From contig NZ_QLMJ01000008.1 of assembly GCF_003259845.1 (NCBI RefSeq), positions 62,001-126,000 of the forward strand: a DNA stretch of 64,000 nt, read 5' to 3'. Shown here piece after piece: positions 8,225 to 15,911 of this stretch (position 1 is its first letter; every line of letters starts with the position of its first letter). The DNA comes from Actinoplanes lutulentus (GTDB lineage: Bacteria; Actinomycetota; Actinomycetes; Mycobacteriales; Micromonosporaceae). The notes beneath the pieces are model-generated. The model was not told the DNA's origin. It saw only the letters and a list, made by a program, of their open reading frames with translations, and made no database searches. The translations under genes were made by a program, and so were the position numbers.

Positions 8225-10087
8225 TCAACGGGGTGAGGGTGCGAGTTCGTGGATGGTGGTGCCCCAGCCGACGGTGTGCGTGGCGCTGCGAACCAGTCCG
8301 GCTCGGGTGATGACGGCGTCGAGTTCGGTGCCGGTACGCAGGCCGGAGCCGTGCACGGCGAGGGCGAGCAGATCCGCTTCGCCGTCGTGTTCGTCGAGGT
8401 CGCCGGTGTCGAAGAGGTCCTCGACCAGCAGCACCCGGCCACCCGGGAGGAGGTTCTCGGCGGCCCGGCGCAGGGCGTGGGCGGCATCGGCGTCGGCCAG
8501 GTTCTTGAAGGCGCGGATGACGAACACGGCGTCGGCGGCCGGGCTGGGCTCGAAGACGGACTGCTCGGCCACGCTGACCCGCGCGCGCTGCTGCTCGTCG
8601 GGAATGGTCGCGGGCAGGTCGCGGCGCAGCCAATCGGCCTGGGCGGGCAGCGCGCAGATCGTCACGTGCAGGTGCGGGTGCGCGGCGACGAACTCGCGTG
8701 CCTGGGCGCCCGCGCCGCCGGAGTGCAGCACCAGGTGCCGGACACCCTTGAGGATGTCGGACGCGGCGATCGGTTCGGCCAGCGTGGCCTGGAACAGCGC
8801 GAGACGTTCCAGGTAGCGGTCCTCGTAGTCCTGTTCGGCGCGCACCTCGGCGAAGGTCTGCCCGGTGACCGAGGCGTAGGAGGCGCGGCCGGTGCGGATC
8901 GACGCGGTGAGTCCGTGGATGCCGAGCATCTCGCGTCCCACCACGCCGGCCGGGTGCAGAGCGTTGATGACGAACTCGACGGTCAGGACCTCACCGACCG
9001 GCGTCAGGCGGTAGTGGTCCGGCTCGGCCGGGGTCAGGATGTCCAGGGTGTGCAGGTAGCGCAGCAGTTTGCCCAGCGCCCGCTCGTCGGCGCCCACCTT
9101 GACGGCCAGGTCCGCGACGCTGGTCACGCCCCGGGAGATCAGCTCGGGCACCCCGAGTTCGACGGCGGTGCGGATCGCCACCGGCGCGATCAGCTCGGTC
9201 AGATCGTGCAGCCGCTCGAACGGTGTTCTCGTCTTCTCGGGGTCGGGCACCGCGGCGTCCTGTTCCAGGGCGACGACCTCGCCGCGACGCCAGTACCCGA
9301 TGAACTCGATGTCCTCCTTGGGCACCGCGCGGTCCTCGACCAGGTGGCGCCGGATGTCGCGGACCGCGGCCTGTTGCCCGGCGATCCAGGCGAACGGCCT
9401 GCCGTCCCACCAGCCGCAGTTCCGGACCGCGTCCAGCAGGTGGGTGGTCGTGCCGGCCTCGGCGCCGTCGCGGACTAGCCAGGTCACCTCGACGCCCGGC
9501 AGCTCCCGCAACTGCTGGCGGTCCTCGTTCGCGGCGATCTCGATGAGGACCTGGGCCCTCGTGTCCTCGGGCAGTTCTTCGAGCAGACGGGCGATCGCGG
9601 GGATCGTCGTGTCGTCGCCGGCGACCAGGAGCCAGTCCGCGTCGTGCGGGAGCGCACGGGACGCACTCGGGCCGAAGAAGTGGATGCGATCACCGACCTG
9701 GGCGCGGTACGCCCAGGTGGTGCCCACGCCGATGCCGTGCTTGACGACGTCGATGTCCAGCTCCCCCGCTGCGGCGTCCCAGCGCCGCACGGTGTAGATC
9801 CTCGACAGGGGCCGGGGGTCGCGCGGCAGGTCGACGCCCTTCTCCGTCTGCACGGGCAGCACCGGCTCGCTCTGGCCGGGGTAACAGAACACCAGCCGGA
9901 TATCGTCGTCGAAGCCCGTCGAGTCGAACGCCGGCCGAGGGAAGCCGTTCGCCGAGGTGAACTCACCCAGCTGCGCACCGGCCAGCGTGATCCGCCGCAT
10001 CCCCGGCGTCAGATCGGCCACCCGGACGACCTCGACCTCCCGCAGGGTCAAGGGGTGCACGGTGATCCGGCGTGAGGTCTTCGGCAT
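8225..10087 (-). CDS. Siderophore-interacting flavoprotein fused to a methyltransferase-like domain
   Basis: 620 residues from ATG 10087; the upstream extension would run through the iron box and was rejected. Residues about 12-275 are a complete siderophore-interacting (SIP) ferric-reductase module: FAD region PLSRIYTVR (93-101), NAD(P)H region LLVAGDDTTIPAIARLLEELP, and the family C-terminal GYWRRGE (264-270). Residues about 290-620 match the plant-type O-methyltransferase fold, with a dimerisation/winged-helix part (295-370) and a Rossmann part. The SAM motif I is altered (LHSGGAG near 454 rather than DVGGGxG). The usual catalytic HD/HDW stretch is replaced by RAFKNLAD (525-532). SIP reduction of ferric siderophore is established for the family. 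A binding, regulatory or altered role for the second domain is inference. Confidence 0.85.
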   Translation of the reverse strand: MPKTSRRITVHPLTLREVEVVRVADLTPGMRRITLAGAQLGEFTSANGFPRPAFDSTGFDDDIRLVFCYPGQSEPVLPVQTEKGVDLPRDPRPLSRIYTVRRWDAAAGELDIDVVKHGIGVGTTWAYRAQVGDRIHFFGPSASRALPHDADWLLVAGDDTTIPAIARLLEELPEDTRAQVLIEIAANEDRQQLRELPGVEVTWLVRDGAEAGTTTHLLDAVRNCGWWDGRPFAWIAGQQAAVRDIRRHLVEDRAVPKEDIEFIGYWRRGEVVALEQDAAVPDPEKTRTPFERLHDLTELIAPVAIRTAVELGVPELISRGVTSVADLAVKVGADERALGKLLRYLHTLDILTPAEPDHYRLTPVGEVLTVEFVINALHPAGVVGREMLGIHGLTASIRTGRASYASVTGQTFAEVRAEQDYEDRYLERLALFQATLAEPIAASDILKGVRHLVLHSGGAGAQAREFVAAHPHLHVTICALPAQADWLRRDLPATIPDEQQRARVSVAEQSVFEPSPAADAVFVIRAFKNLADADAAHALRRAAENLLPGGRVLLVEDLFDTGDLDEHDGEADLLALAVHGSGLRTGTELDAVITRAGLVRSATHTVGWGTTIHELAPSPR

Positions 10088-10115
10088 GGTGAAGGCAATT
10101 CCTTTCGGGCTAAAG

Positions 10116-10134
10116 TTAGGTGAGCCTAACCTCC
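10116..10134. promoter_or_regulatory. IdeR/DmdR-type iron box
   Basis: TTAGGTGAGCCTAACCTCC agrees at 17 of 19 positions with the actinobacterial IdeR/DmdR1 consensus read on this strand. It sits in the 80-base gap between the divergent SIP-fusion gene and the AraC regulator, 29 bases before the SIP-fusion start codon. Iron-dependent repression of the transport operon, and perhaps of the AraC gene, is expected. Confidence 0.9.
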
Positions 10135-10167
10135 AACCGTGTGCGCAGATCGCCATATAGTTAGGAC

Positions 10168-11790
10168 ATGGTGCGTGTTGATCTACCGCCGCCGATCCCT
10201 CGCGTACGGTCGACCGGCCTCTGGGACCAGGCCGAGCATCTGCTGCTCTGGGTCCGCACCGGCTCGGCGTGCGTCCTGGTGGGGAACAATCCGGAGTTCC
10301 GGCTGACCTCTGGCCAGGGCGTCTGGATTCCGGCGGAGGCCGGCAATCATTGGACGATCGTCACTGAGCCGGGCACCGTCGCCTTCCCGCTGCTGACCCA
10401 TCCGAGCATCGCGGCCGAGGCCTTGTCCGAGCCGAGGCGGTTCGTGGTTCCCGATGGCTGGCAGGACTGGCTGATCCAGAACTTCAACCTCATGATCACG
10501 CCGCTGGCCAGCCACGGACACTCCCAGGACGCGCTCGCCGATCTGCTGCGCCGCCCCGGGACACACTCTCCGGAACCGGTGCGAACCGGGAACACCCCGC
10601 CGTGCACGGTCGATCCGCCGATCATGCCGAAAGCCGGCGCGGCCCGAGAAGTGGCCGACGAACTGCTCCGGAATCCCGCGCTCGACCTCACCGTGGCGGA
10701 ATGGGCGGAACGGGTGCTGTCCAGCCCGCGCACTCTGCTCCGCGACTTCCGCGCTGATACCGGGCTGAGCTTCGAGCAGTGGCGGCTGCGCTGCCGGCTG
10801 AACGCCGCTGTCGAGTACCTCGCGGCCGGATACGGCGCCGGTCGAGTGGCGGCACGCGTGGGTTTCGCCACTCCCAATGGTTTCGCTCGCGCGTTCAAGC
10901 AGCAATACGGTCAGACCCCTCACGAGTTCGGCCGGGACCTCTCCGTCCGGCCGGTCGCGAGTGGGCTGACACACCGCGCGGTGGCGGCACGCCAAGCCGA
11001 CGACCTGATGCGCATCGTGCGCGCGGAGACCACCCCCGCCGTGCCCGACATGCTGCCCGCGGCCCGCACACCGTCACACACCAACAACGTCCACGTGCTG
11101 ATCTGGACGTACCGCGGCAGCGGATACCTGGACATCGGCGATCACCGGTACGAGCAGGAGCGAGGCGTCGCGACCTGGATCCCCGCCGGCTCGGAGCACA
11201 CCACGGGTGTCCGCGAGAACTCGATCTCGCTGCCGCTCGGCAACGCCGGCACCGGGGCCCTGCAGCTGACCGCACCGCTGCGGGCCCAGTTCTCGCCCGC
11301 CTGGGACGACTACCTGCTGTTCTGCTCCATCAGCGCCCGCACCCCGGTACGTCCGGACGACTACGACCCCGGCCACATCCTCGATCTGTTCGCCGATCAG
11401 GTCGCCGCACAACGAGCGCTGTCGGTACCGATGCCGGCTGACCCCCGGGCCCGGGCAGCGGCCATGAACTACCTGCGCAGCATCGGTACGTCCGGCGGTT
11501 CAGAGCTCGACGTGCCCGCCGGCACCCATCAGGCCTTCCGCGAACAGACCGGCATGAGCTTCGCCCGCTGGCGCTACGCCGCCCGCATGCGCATATCCCG
11601 CGACCTGCTCGCCGGCGGCGCCAAACCCAGCGCCGTCGCCCGCCGGGTCGGGTACGCCCACCTACCGACCTTCAGCGCCGCCTTCACCCGCTTCCACGGC
11701 CTCTCCCCACGGGACTACTTGGCACGCGAGTTCGACCGGCGCGGTGGCCACCATCCACTAGAGTCGGCAGGGTTGGATCCGCACCGATGA
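10168..11790 (+). CDS. Tandem-duplicated AraC-family transcription regulator
   Basis: 540 residues, about twice the usual length of a cupin-AraC regulator. Residues about 1-120 are a sensor-like region with GQGVWIPAEAGNHW. Residues about 160-255 form an AraC helix-turn-helix pair ending GQTPHEFGRD. The same order is then repeated: a cupin-like segment (RGVATWIPAGSEHT, about 331-344) and a second AraC domain to the end (FTRFHGLSPRDYLAREF). The second DNA-binding domain is more diverged in its first helix pair. It starts next to the iron box and diverges from the siderophore operon, so it is probably a siderophore-responsive activator. The ribosome site TTAGGAC lies very close to the ATG. Confidence 0.85.
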   Translation: MVRVDLPPPIPRVRSTGLWDQAEHLLLWVRTGSACVLVGNNPEFRLTSGQGVWIPAEAGNHWTIVTEPGTVAFPLLTHPSIAAEALSEPRRFVVPDGWQDWLIQNFNLMITPLASHGHSQDALADLLRRPGTHSPEPVRTGNTPPCTVDPPIMPKAGAAREVADELLRNPALDLTVAEWAERVLSSPRTLLRDFRADTGLSFEQWRLRCRLNAAVEYLAAGYGAGRVAARVGFATPNGFARAFKQQYGQTPHEFGRDLSVRPVASGLTHRAVAARQADDLMRIVRAETTPAVPDMLPAARTPSHTNNVHVLIWTYRGSGYLDIGDHRYEQERGVATWIPAGSEHTTGVRENSISLPLGNAGTGALQLTAPLRAQFSPAWDDYLLFCSISARTPVRPDDYDPGHILDLFADQVAAQRALSVPMPADPRARAAAMNYLRSIGTSGGSELDVPAGTHQAFREQTGMSFARWRYAARMRISRDLLAGGAKPSAVARRVGYAHLPTFSAAFTRFHGLSPRDYLAREFDRRGGHHPLESAGLDPHR

Positions 11791-11854
11791 TCCGGTGGAG
11801 TCCCGGCTCACCGATCACGCGCAAGATCCCCGCCATCACTGTGGAGGGTCTTGC

Positions 11855-12787
11855 ATGTCTCAGAACGCGGGCGTCAAGCTACTGACCGTCGTCGCGCCGG
11901 CCAAAGACGAGGGCTGCAGCCCTACCGGCCTTGTCGGACGACGATTGGCACGCCAGCTGCTCGCCACCGGCGACCCGGTACGGGTGCTCGCGGAGCCGGA
12001 CGAATGCGACGGCTGGCCGGACGGCGTACACGTGGTGGCAGGTTCCATCAGCCGGCCGCTGTCTTCCGGCGAGATTCTGGCCGGCGTCGACGCGATATTC
12101 CTGGCCGGTGCTCATCCCTCGACCGTCGCAGCGTCACTGACGCTCGCTCGTGACGCCGGCGTCCGGCGGATCGTGGTGCTGTCCTCCCACGGACCGGAGT
12201 TCGAGCAGTGGAACCCGCCGGAGACGTGGTACTGGCTCGCCATCGAACGAGCCGTGGAGCGGTCCGGCATCGCGTGGACACACATCCGGCCGTCGGCTGT
12301 GATGGGCTCGATGTTCAGCGGAACCTACCCCGCCACCGGTTCCACCTGGCCGGACTCCATCCGCGCCGAGGGGGTGGTCCGCGAGGCGTTCCTCGACGAT
12401 GGGTGTTACCCGTTCATCCATGAGGACGACCTGGCCGCGGTCGCGGCAGCGGCGCTGTGTACGGACCGCTACGACGGTTCCATCCTTGAAGCGGTGGGCC
12501 TTCCGCTGGCCACGCGTTCACGCGTACGCAGCATCGCCGCCGCCCTGGGGCGTGACATCCGCGCTGTCGAGGTGCCGGCCGACGAGAGCCGCGCGGTCTG
12601 GCAGCGCGACGGCTGGCCGGACGGCGCCATCGACGTCACGTTGTACGGCCTGCAGGAGTACGGCTCCCGCCTGGCCGAACTGACCGAGTGGACCCACGCG
12701 CAACGCCCCTCCGTCGCCGACATCATCGGCCGCCCACTACGCACCTACGACGAATGGGCCGCCGAGAACGTCCACCTCTTCCGGTGA
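11855..12787 (+). CDS. NmrA-like NAD(P)-binding protein
   Basis: 310 residues from ATG 11855, which is preceded by GGAGGG at 11843-11848 with good spacing; this start was chosen over an in-frame ATG 60 bases upstream. It follows the atypical short-chain dehydrogenase plan: N-terminal Rossmann segment with a modified glycine motif (GLVGRRLARQLLATG), a VRVLAEP turn, a VVLSSHG strand, and IRPSAVMG in the middle. Members of this family act as quinone oxidoreductases, redox sensors or isoflavone-type reductases. The usual catalytic YxxxK is not evident, so the role cannot be set. It follows the AraC gene by 64 bases and may be cotranscribed. Confidence 0.75.
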   Translation: MSQNAGVKLLTVVAPAKDEGCSPTGLVGRRLARQLLATGDPVRVLAEPDECDGWPDGVHVVAGSISRPLSSGEILAGVDAIFLAGAHPSTVAASLTLARDAGVRRIVVLSSHGPEFEQWNPPETWYWLAIERAVERSGIAWTHIRPSAVMGSMFSGTYPATGSTWPDSIRAEGVVREAFLDDGCYPFIHEDDLAAVAAAALCTDRYDGSILEAVGLPLATRSRVRSIAAALGRDIRAVEVPADESRAVWQRDGWPDGAIDVTLYGLQEYGSRLAELTEWTHAQRPSVADIIGRPLRTYDEWAAENVHLFR

Positions 12788-12927
12788 GGCATATCCGCTG
12801 ATCCGCCTATGGCCCCAGTTGATCTAGTGAGTTTCTGGTCGGCATGACGGCCCAACGGCACAACATCGCGGTCGCGCCGAGCCTTCGATGCTGCCGGGAG
12901 TGCAACGGATCGCGACGGGCGGGACCG

Positions 12928-13731
12928 TCAGGCCTTGGCAGTGCGGGCCGCCTCCACCACCGTGCGCATGTCGGTCACCTGGTCTGCCGACGGCTCCTCA
13001 ATCTTCGGGTAGCCGGCGCCGATCCCGGTCAACTCGACGTAGTCGCCCGCCCACGTGTCCCATCGGATCGGATAGGGCTCGCCGGACGTGGCCACGCGCG
13101 CGCTCATCCCACCCTGCTTCGTTGATCCCATCGTCAGAACCGGCACACCGTCGACCTCGGACGCCGCGCCCTTGATGACGGTTCCGGCCGGGACGTCGAA
13201 GTCCGCGACGAGTCCGTCCCTGCCGAACACGGCGCCGAAGGTCTTCGGTGACGAGGGAATCCGGATCCATTTGTCGCCGGCGGCTGCGATGGTCTCCTGC
13301 GGATCGTCGTTCTCGGTGAGGAGCTTCCAGTATTCGGTGCTGGGCTTCATGTACTGCGTTCCACCGACCATGAGGATCTCCGCGGTGGCCTTCTCCAGGC
13401 CGTTTTCGAAGCCGAGCCGCGTCATGCCGATGAGATCGTCGCCTACCGCCGTGAACTCGGCGTAGACCCGTAACTTGCCGGCCATCTGGTAGCCCGAGAA
13501 CTGGAACGACGGCGCGCCGGCGAGCGCCTGCTGGGCGCGGTCCAGGATCAGTTCCGCGGTGAGCGCCTCGATACCGTTGGAGGCCGGCGCGACGGACGCC
13601 GGCGCGACGGACGCCGGCGGCTCCGGTGCGGCCAGGCCGGCCGGTTCGGCTTTCTGGCAGCCCGTGAGGAGAAGACTGGCGGTGGCCAAGGCGGCGACGC
13701 CCGCCCGGAATGCGGTCACTTGTTCCCCCAT
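12928..13731 (-). CDS. Secreted lipoprotein of unknown function (LppX/LprG-like style)
   Basis: 267 residues from ATG 13731; a TTG two codons upstream is also possible. A signal peptide ends in lipobox LLTGC, followed by a low-complexity Ala/Pro/Ser linker with PASVAPAS repeats, then a beta-rich domain of about 200 residues. Features such as FSGYQMAGKL, GGTQYMKP and PYPIRWDTWAGDYVEL resemble actinobacterial outer-face lipoproteins of the LppX/LprAFG type, which carry lipids in mycobacteria. That assignment is tentative. It converges with the NmrA-like gene and diverges from the GNAT gene. No strong ribosome site is visible. Confidence 0.7.
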   Translation of the reverse strand: MGEQVTAFRAGVAALATASLLLTGCQKAEPAGLAAPEPPASVAPASVAPASNGIEALTAELILDRAQQALAGAPSFQFSGYQMAGKLRVYAEFTAVGDDLIGMTRLGFENGLEKATAEILMVGGTQYMKPSTEYWKLLTENDDPQETIAAAGDKWIRIPSSPKTFGAVFGRDGLVADFDVPAGTVIKGAASEVDGVPVLTMGSTKQGGMSARVATSGEPYPIRWDTWAGDYVELTGIGAGYPKIEEPSADQVTDMRTVVEAARTAKA

Positions 13732-13799
13732 GATCAAGATGAAGCGGCCGAACCTTAGCAGTCCTCGATGGACCTACGGCGCTTCCCGGAGGTGAAAAG

Positions 13800-13820
13800 C
13801 TGTCGAGAGCTCCTCGACAG
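13800..13820. promoter_or_regulatory. Perfect 8-bp inverted repeat before the GNAT gene
   Basis: CTGTCGAG and CTCGACAG flank a 5-base spacer, 15 bases before the GNAT start codon and between two divergent genes. The symmetry suits a dimeric repressor site or a 5' leader hairpin. No cognate regulator is next to it. Confidence 0.45.
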
Positions 13821-13835
13821 ATCGGCGGAAACAGC

Positions 13836-14390
13836 ATGACCGCACCCACCAGCGACGTGACCCTGCGCCACTCCGACGGCGAGGAAGCGCTCGACATGCG
13901 CGACCACATTGTCCCCATCTATGCCGCGACCCGCGCCCACCTGCGCGACAACCCCTTCTACCAGCCGGAGAACTTCTGGTCCCGGCTCATCGGCACGCAC
14001 GCCAAAACCCGCGACTTCGACCTGGTCACGGCCTGGATCAACACCACATGCATCGGGTACGCCTTTGGCAGCCCCAGTGCCGCCGACAGCGCTCTCGAAA
14101 ACCAGCTGAAAGCCGCGTTCCCCGGCACCGAGCCGGCCGGCCCGGTCTATGTCTTCCGCGAGTTCTCCGTCGACCCGGCCCATCAGCGGCACGGCCACGG
14201 CGCCCGCATCCACGACGAGCTCCTGCGCGGACGGCCCGAGCGATTCGCCCGTCTGCTGGTCCGCGCCGACAACGAGCCCGCACAGGCCGCCTACCGCCGA
14301 TGGGGCTGGGTCACCATCGGCACGGAGCAGCCGTTCGAGAACTCGTCCCCCTTCGACGCGATGGCCCTCGAGATCCGGCAGAGGATCTAG
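13836..14390 (+). CDS. GNAT-family N-acetyltransferase
   Basis: 184 residues. The acetyl-CoA region is visible: FREFSVDPAHQRHGHGARIH (about 106-125), where the Q/R-x-x-G-x-G/A loop reads QRHGHG, followed by the C-terminal VRADNEPAQAAYRRWGW typical of GNAT proteins. It transfers an acetyl group from acetyl-CoA to an amine, but the acceptor is not predictable. The protein has no signal or membrane segment. Its 3' end overlaps the convergent coiled-coil gene by 4 bases. Confidence 0.85.
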   Translation: MTAPTSDVTLRHSDGEEALDMRDHIVPIYAATRAHLRDNPFYQPENFWSRLIGTHAKTRDFDLVTAWINTTCIGYAFGSPSAADSALENQLKAAFPGTEPAGPVYVFREFSVDPAHQRHGHGARIHDELLRGRPERFARLLVRADNEPAQAAYRRWGWVTIGTEQPFENSSPFDAMALEIRQRI

Positions 14391-14851
14391 GTGCCGTCCT
14401 CCGGCTGCGCCTGGCGTTCGGCGCGCAGTGCGTCCAGCCGGGCCTGGGCACGCTGGACCGCATCTCGTGACCGTTCCAGGAACGCGTCGCTGCGATCAAG
14501 GCGCGCGACCTCGCGCGTGAACGCCCCCTGGATCCGGTCCAGCGGATCAGGCTCGCCGGGGTGGCTGTCGCGCTCGTCCAGCAGACGCTCGCGGACGCTG
14601 GCGTTCGCCTCCCGGCCGTCCGCGATCGCCTCGCGCTCGTCGGCGCGGCGTCCGCGCTGCTCCGCCGAGACCTCGCGCTCCGCGACGAGCCGTTCCCGCT
14701 CCTCCACCGCTGAACGCCGGGCGCCCAGCGCCGTCTCCTGGCCGGCCAGCCGCTGTTCCCTGGCCTCCAGCAGCCGTTCCCGGGCATCGAGTTTCTGCTC
14801 GCGCTCGTTCAGGTGGCGGTCGCGCTCGTTCCAGCGGTCATCGGGAAACAC
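14387..14851 (-). CDS. Highly charged coiled-coil protein
   Basis: 154 residues, dominated by Glu, Arg and Ala with a heptad-like pattern (EREQKLDARERLLEAREQRL and similar) over about residues 8-95, then a second helical stretch to about 145. No membrane segment or enzyme motif is present. Such proteins are common in actinobacteria and often accompany signalling or stress genes, but no specific role can be given. A real gene is likely because the frame is uninterrupted and the repeats are regular. Strongly biased codon content could also produce such a frame by chance, which lowers confidence. Confidence 0.6.
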   Translation of the reverse strand: MFPDDRWNERDRHLNEREQKLDARERLLEAREQRLAGQETALGARRSAVEERERLVAEREVSAEQRGRRADEREAIADGREANASVRERLLDERDSHPGEPDPLDRIQGAFTREVARLDRSDAFLERSRDAVQRAQARLDALRAERQAQPEDGT

Positions 14852-14873
14852 CGTCTGATCGTAGTTCCGCCAC

Positions 14874-14907
14874 CGCGGGGCCGGTGCCCTGGGACACCGG
14901 CCCCGCG
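14874..14907 (-). terminator. Strong hairpin after the ten-gene operon
   Basis: A perfect 13-bp stem (CGCGGGGCCGGTG and its complement) encloses an 8-base loop. It starts 12 bases past the stop of the ornithine-cyclodeaminase-like gene at 14919. There is no U-tract, as is common in actinomycetes. It should end the long minus-strand transcript. Confidence 0.75.
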
Positions 14908-14918
14908 ACGCGAACTGA

Positions 14919-15911
14919 TCAGGCGGCCAGGTCGATCGTCGTGCCGATTCCCTCCTCGCGGGCCCGCTTCAGCAGCAGGTCGGCGGTCACCAGGTCCTGC
15001 AGGCCGATGCCGACCGAGTTGAACAGCGTGATGTCCTGCGGCGTGGTGCGGCCGGGTGCGAGGCCGGCGATCACCTCGCCGAGTTCGACGCGCACGTCGG
15101 CCGTGGTGATGGCGTTCTCGGCGAGCGCCATCACCACCTCGCCGGACTTGCTCAGGGCGGTCGGCAGCGAGTCCACCACCAGGTACGCGCGGCGCATCCC
15201 GGAACCGTCGATCTCCCGGTGGTCGGTACGCGGTGGCGCACCGACGGCGTTGACGTGCAGGCCCGGCTCGAACCAGGCGCCGTGAACCAGGGGCTCCCGG
15301 GCGGGGGTCTGGGTGCACAGCACGTCGGCGGCGCGGACCACCTCCTCGACCGTGTCGACCGCCTTCACCGTCAGACCCAGCCCGGCGACCGCCTCCCGGT
15401 ACGCGCTCACCCGTGCCGACGAGCGTGACCAGACGACGACGGTGTCGATGTCACGGACCGCGACGATGGCCCGGGTGTGCTCGATCGCGAGGTTGCCGGC
15501 GCCGACCAGGCCCAGCACCCGGCTGTCCGGCCGGGACAGGTGGGCGGTGGCGACGGCACTGACAGCGGCCGTGCGGACCGCGGTGACCAGGCGCCCGTCG
15601 ATCAGGGCCTGGCACTCCCCCGTCGTGGCGGAGCTGACCAGGATCGCCGAGCGCTGCACCGGCAGTCCGGCGGCCCGGTTGCCGGGGATGTCGGCGAGCA
15701 GTTTCACCGCGGCCCGGCCGCTGGCGCCGTCCGCGGCGGCCATCGGGATGAGTGCCGCACCGTCGAGGGTCATCGCCGGTGGGGCCGGCACGACGGCGCG
15801 TCCGCGTGCCAGGTCGGCGTGTGCCCGTTCGACGGCGGCCCGCACCTCGGTGTGGTGCGGGTCGCCGCGCAGCAGCCGGGCGACGTCGGAGTGGGTCAGG
15901 ACGAGTGTCAT
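14919..15911 (-). CDS. Ornithine cyclodeaminase / mu-crystallin family protein
   Basis: 330 residues from ATG 15911, which overlaps the M24 gene stop as ATGA. The family pattern is clear: RTAAVSAVATAHLSRPDSRVLGLVGAGNLA (about 112-141) with the NAD loop GAGNLA, then VVWSRSSARV, and later TQTPAREPLV and HVNAVGA. Members are NAD(P)-dependent enzymes that make or reduce cyclic imines (ornithine cyclodeaminase, ketimine reductase, alanine dehydrogenase, opine-like enzymes). It is last in the ten-gene operon, so it probably handles a nitrogen-containing product of the imported compound. The exact substrate is unknown. Confidence 0.85.
   Translation of the reverse strand: MTLVLTHSDVARLLRGDPHHTEVRAAVERAHADLARGRAVVPAPPAMTLDGAALIPMAAADGASGRAAVKLLADIPGNRAAGLPVQRSAILVSSATTGECQALIDGRLVTAVRTAAVSAVATAHLSRPDSRVLGLVGAGNLAIEHTRAIVAVRDIDTVVVWSRSSARVSAYREAVAGLGLTVKAVDTVEEVVRAADVLCTQTPAREPLVHGAWFEPGLHVNAVGAPPRTDHREIDGSGMRRAYLVVDSLPTALSKSGEVVMALAENAITTADVRVELGEVIAGLAPGRTTPQDITLFNSVGIGLQDLVTADLLLKRAREEGIGTTIDLAA

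Noticed and set aside
12788..12927. Gap between NmrA-like and lipoprotein genes
   Set aside because: Searched for small genes and hairpins; nothing convincing.
13580..13620. Direct repeat CGGACGCCGGCGCGA
   Set aside because: It encodes the PASVAPAS linker of the lipoprotein and needs no other explanation.
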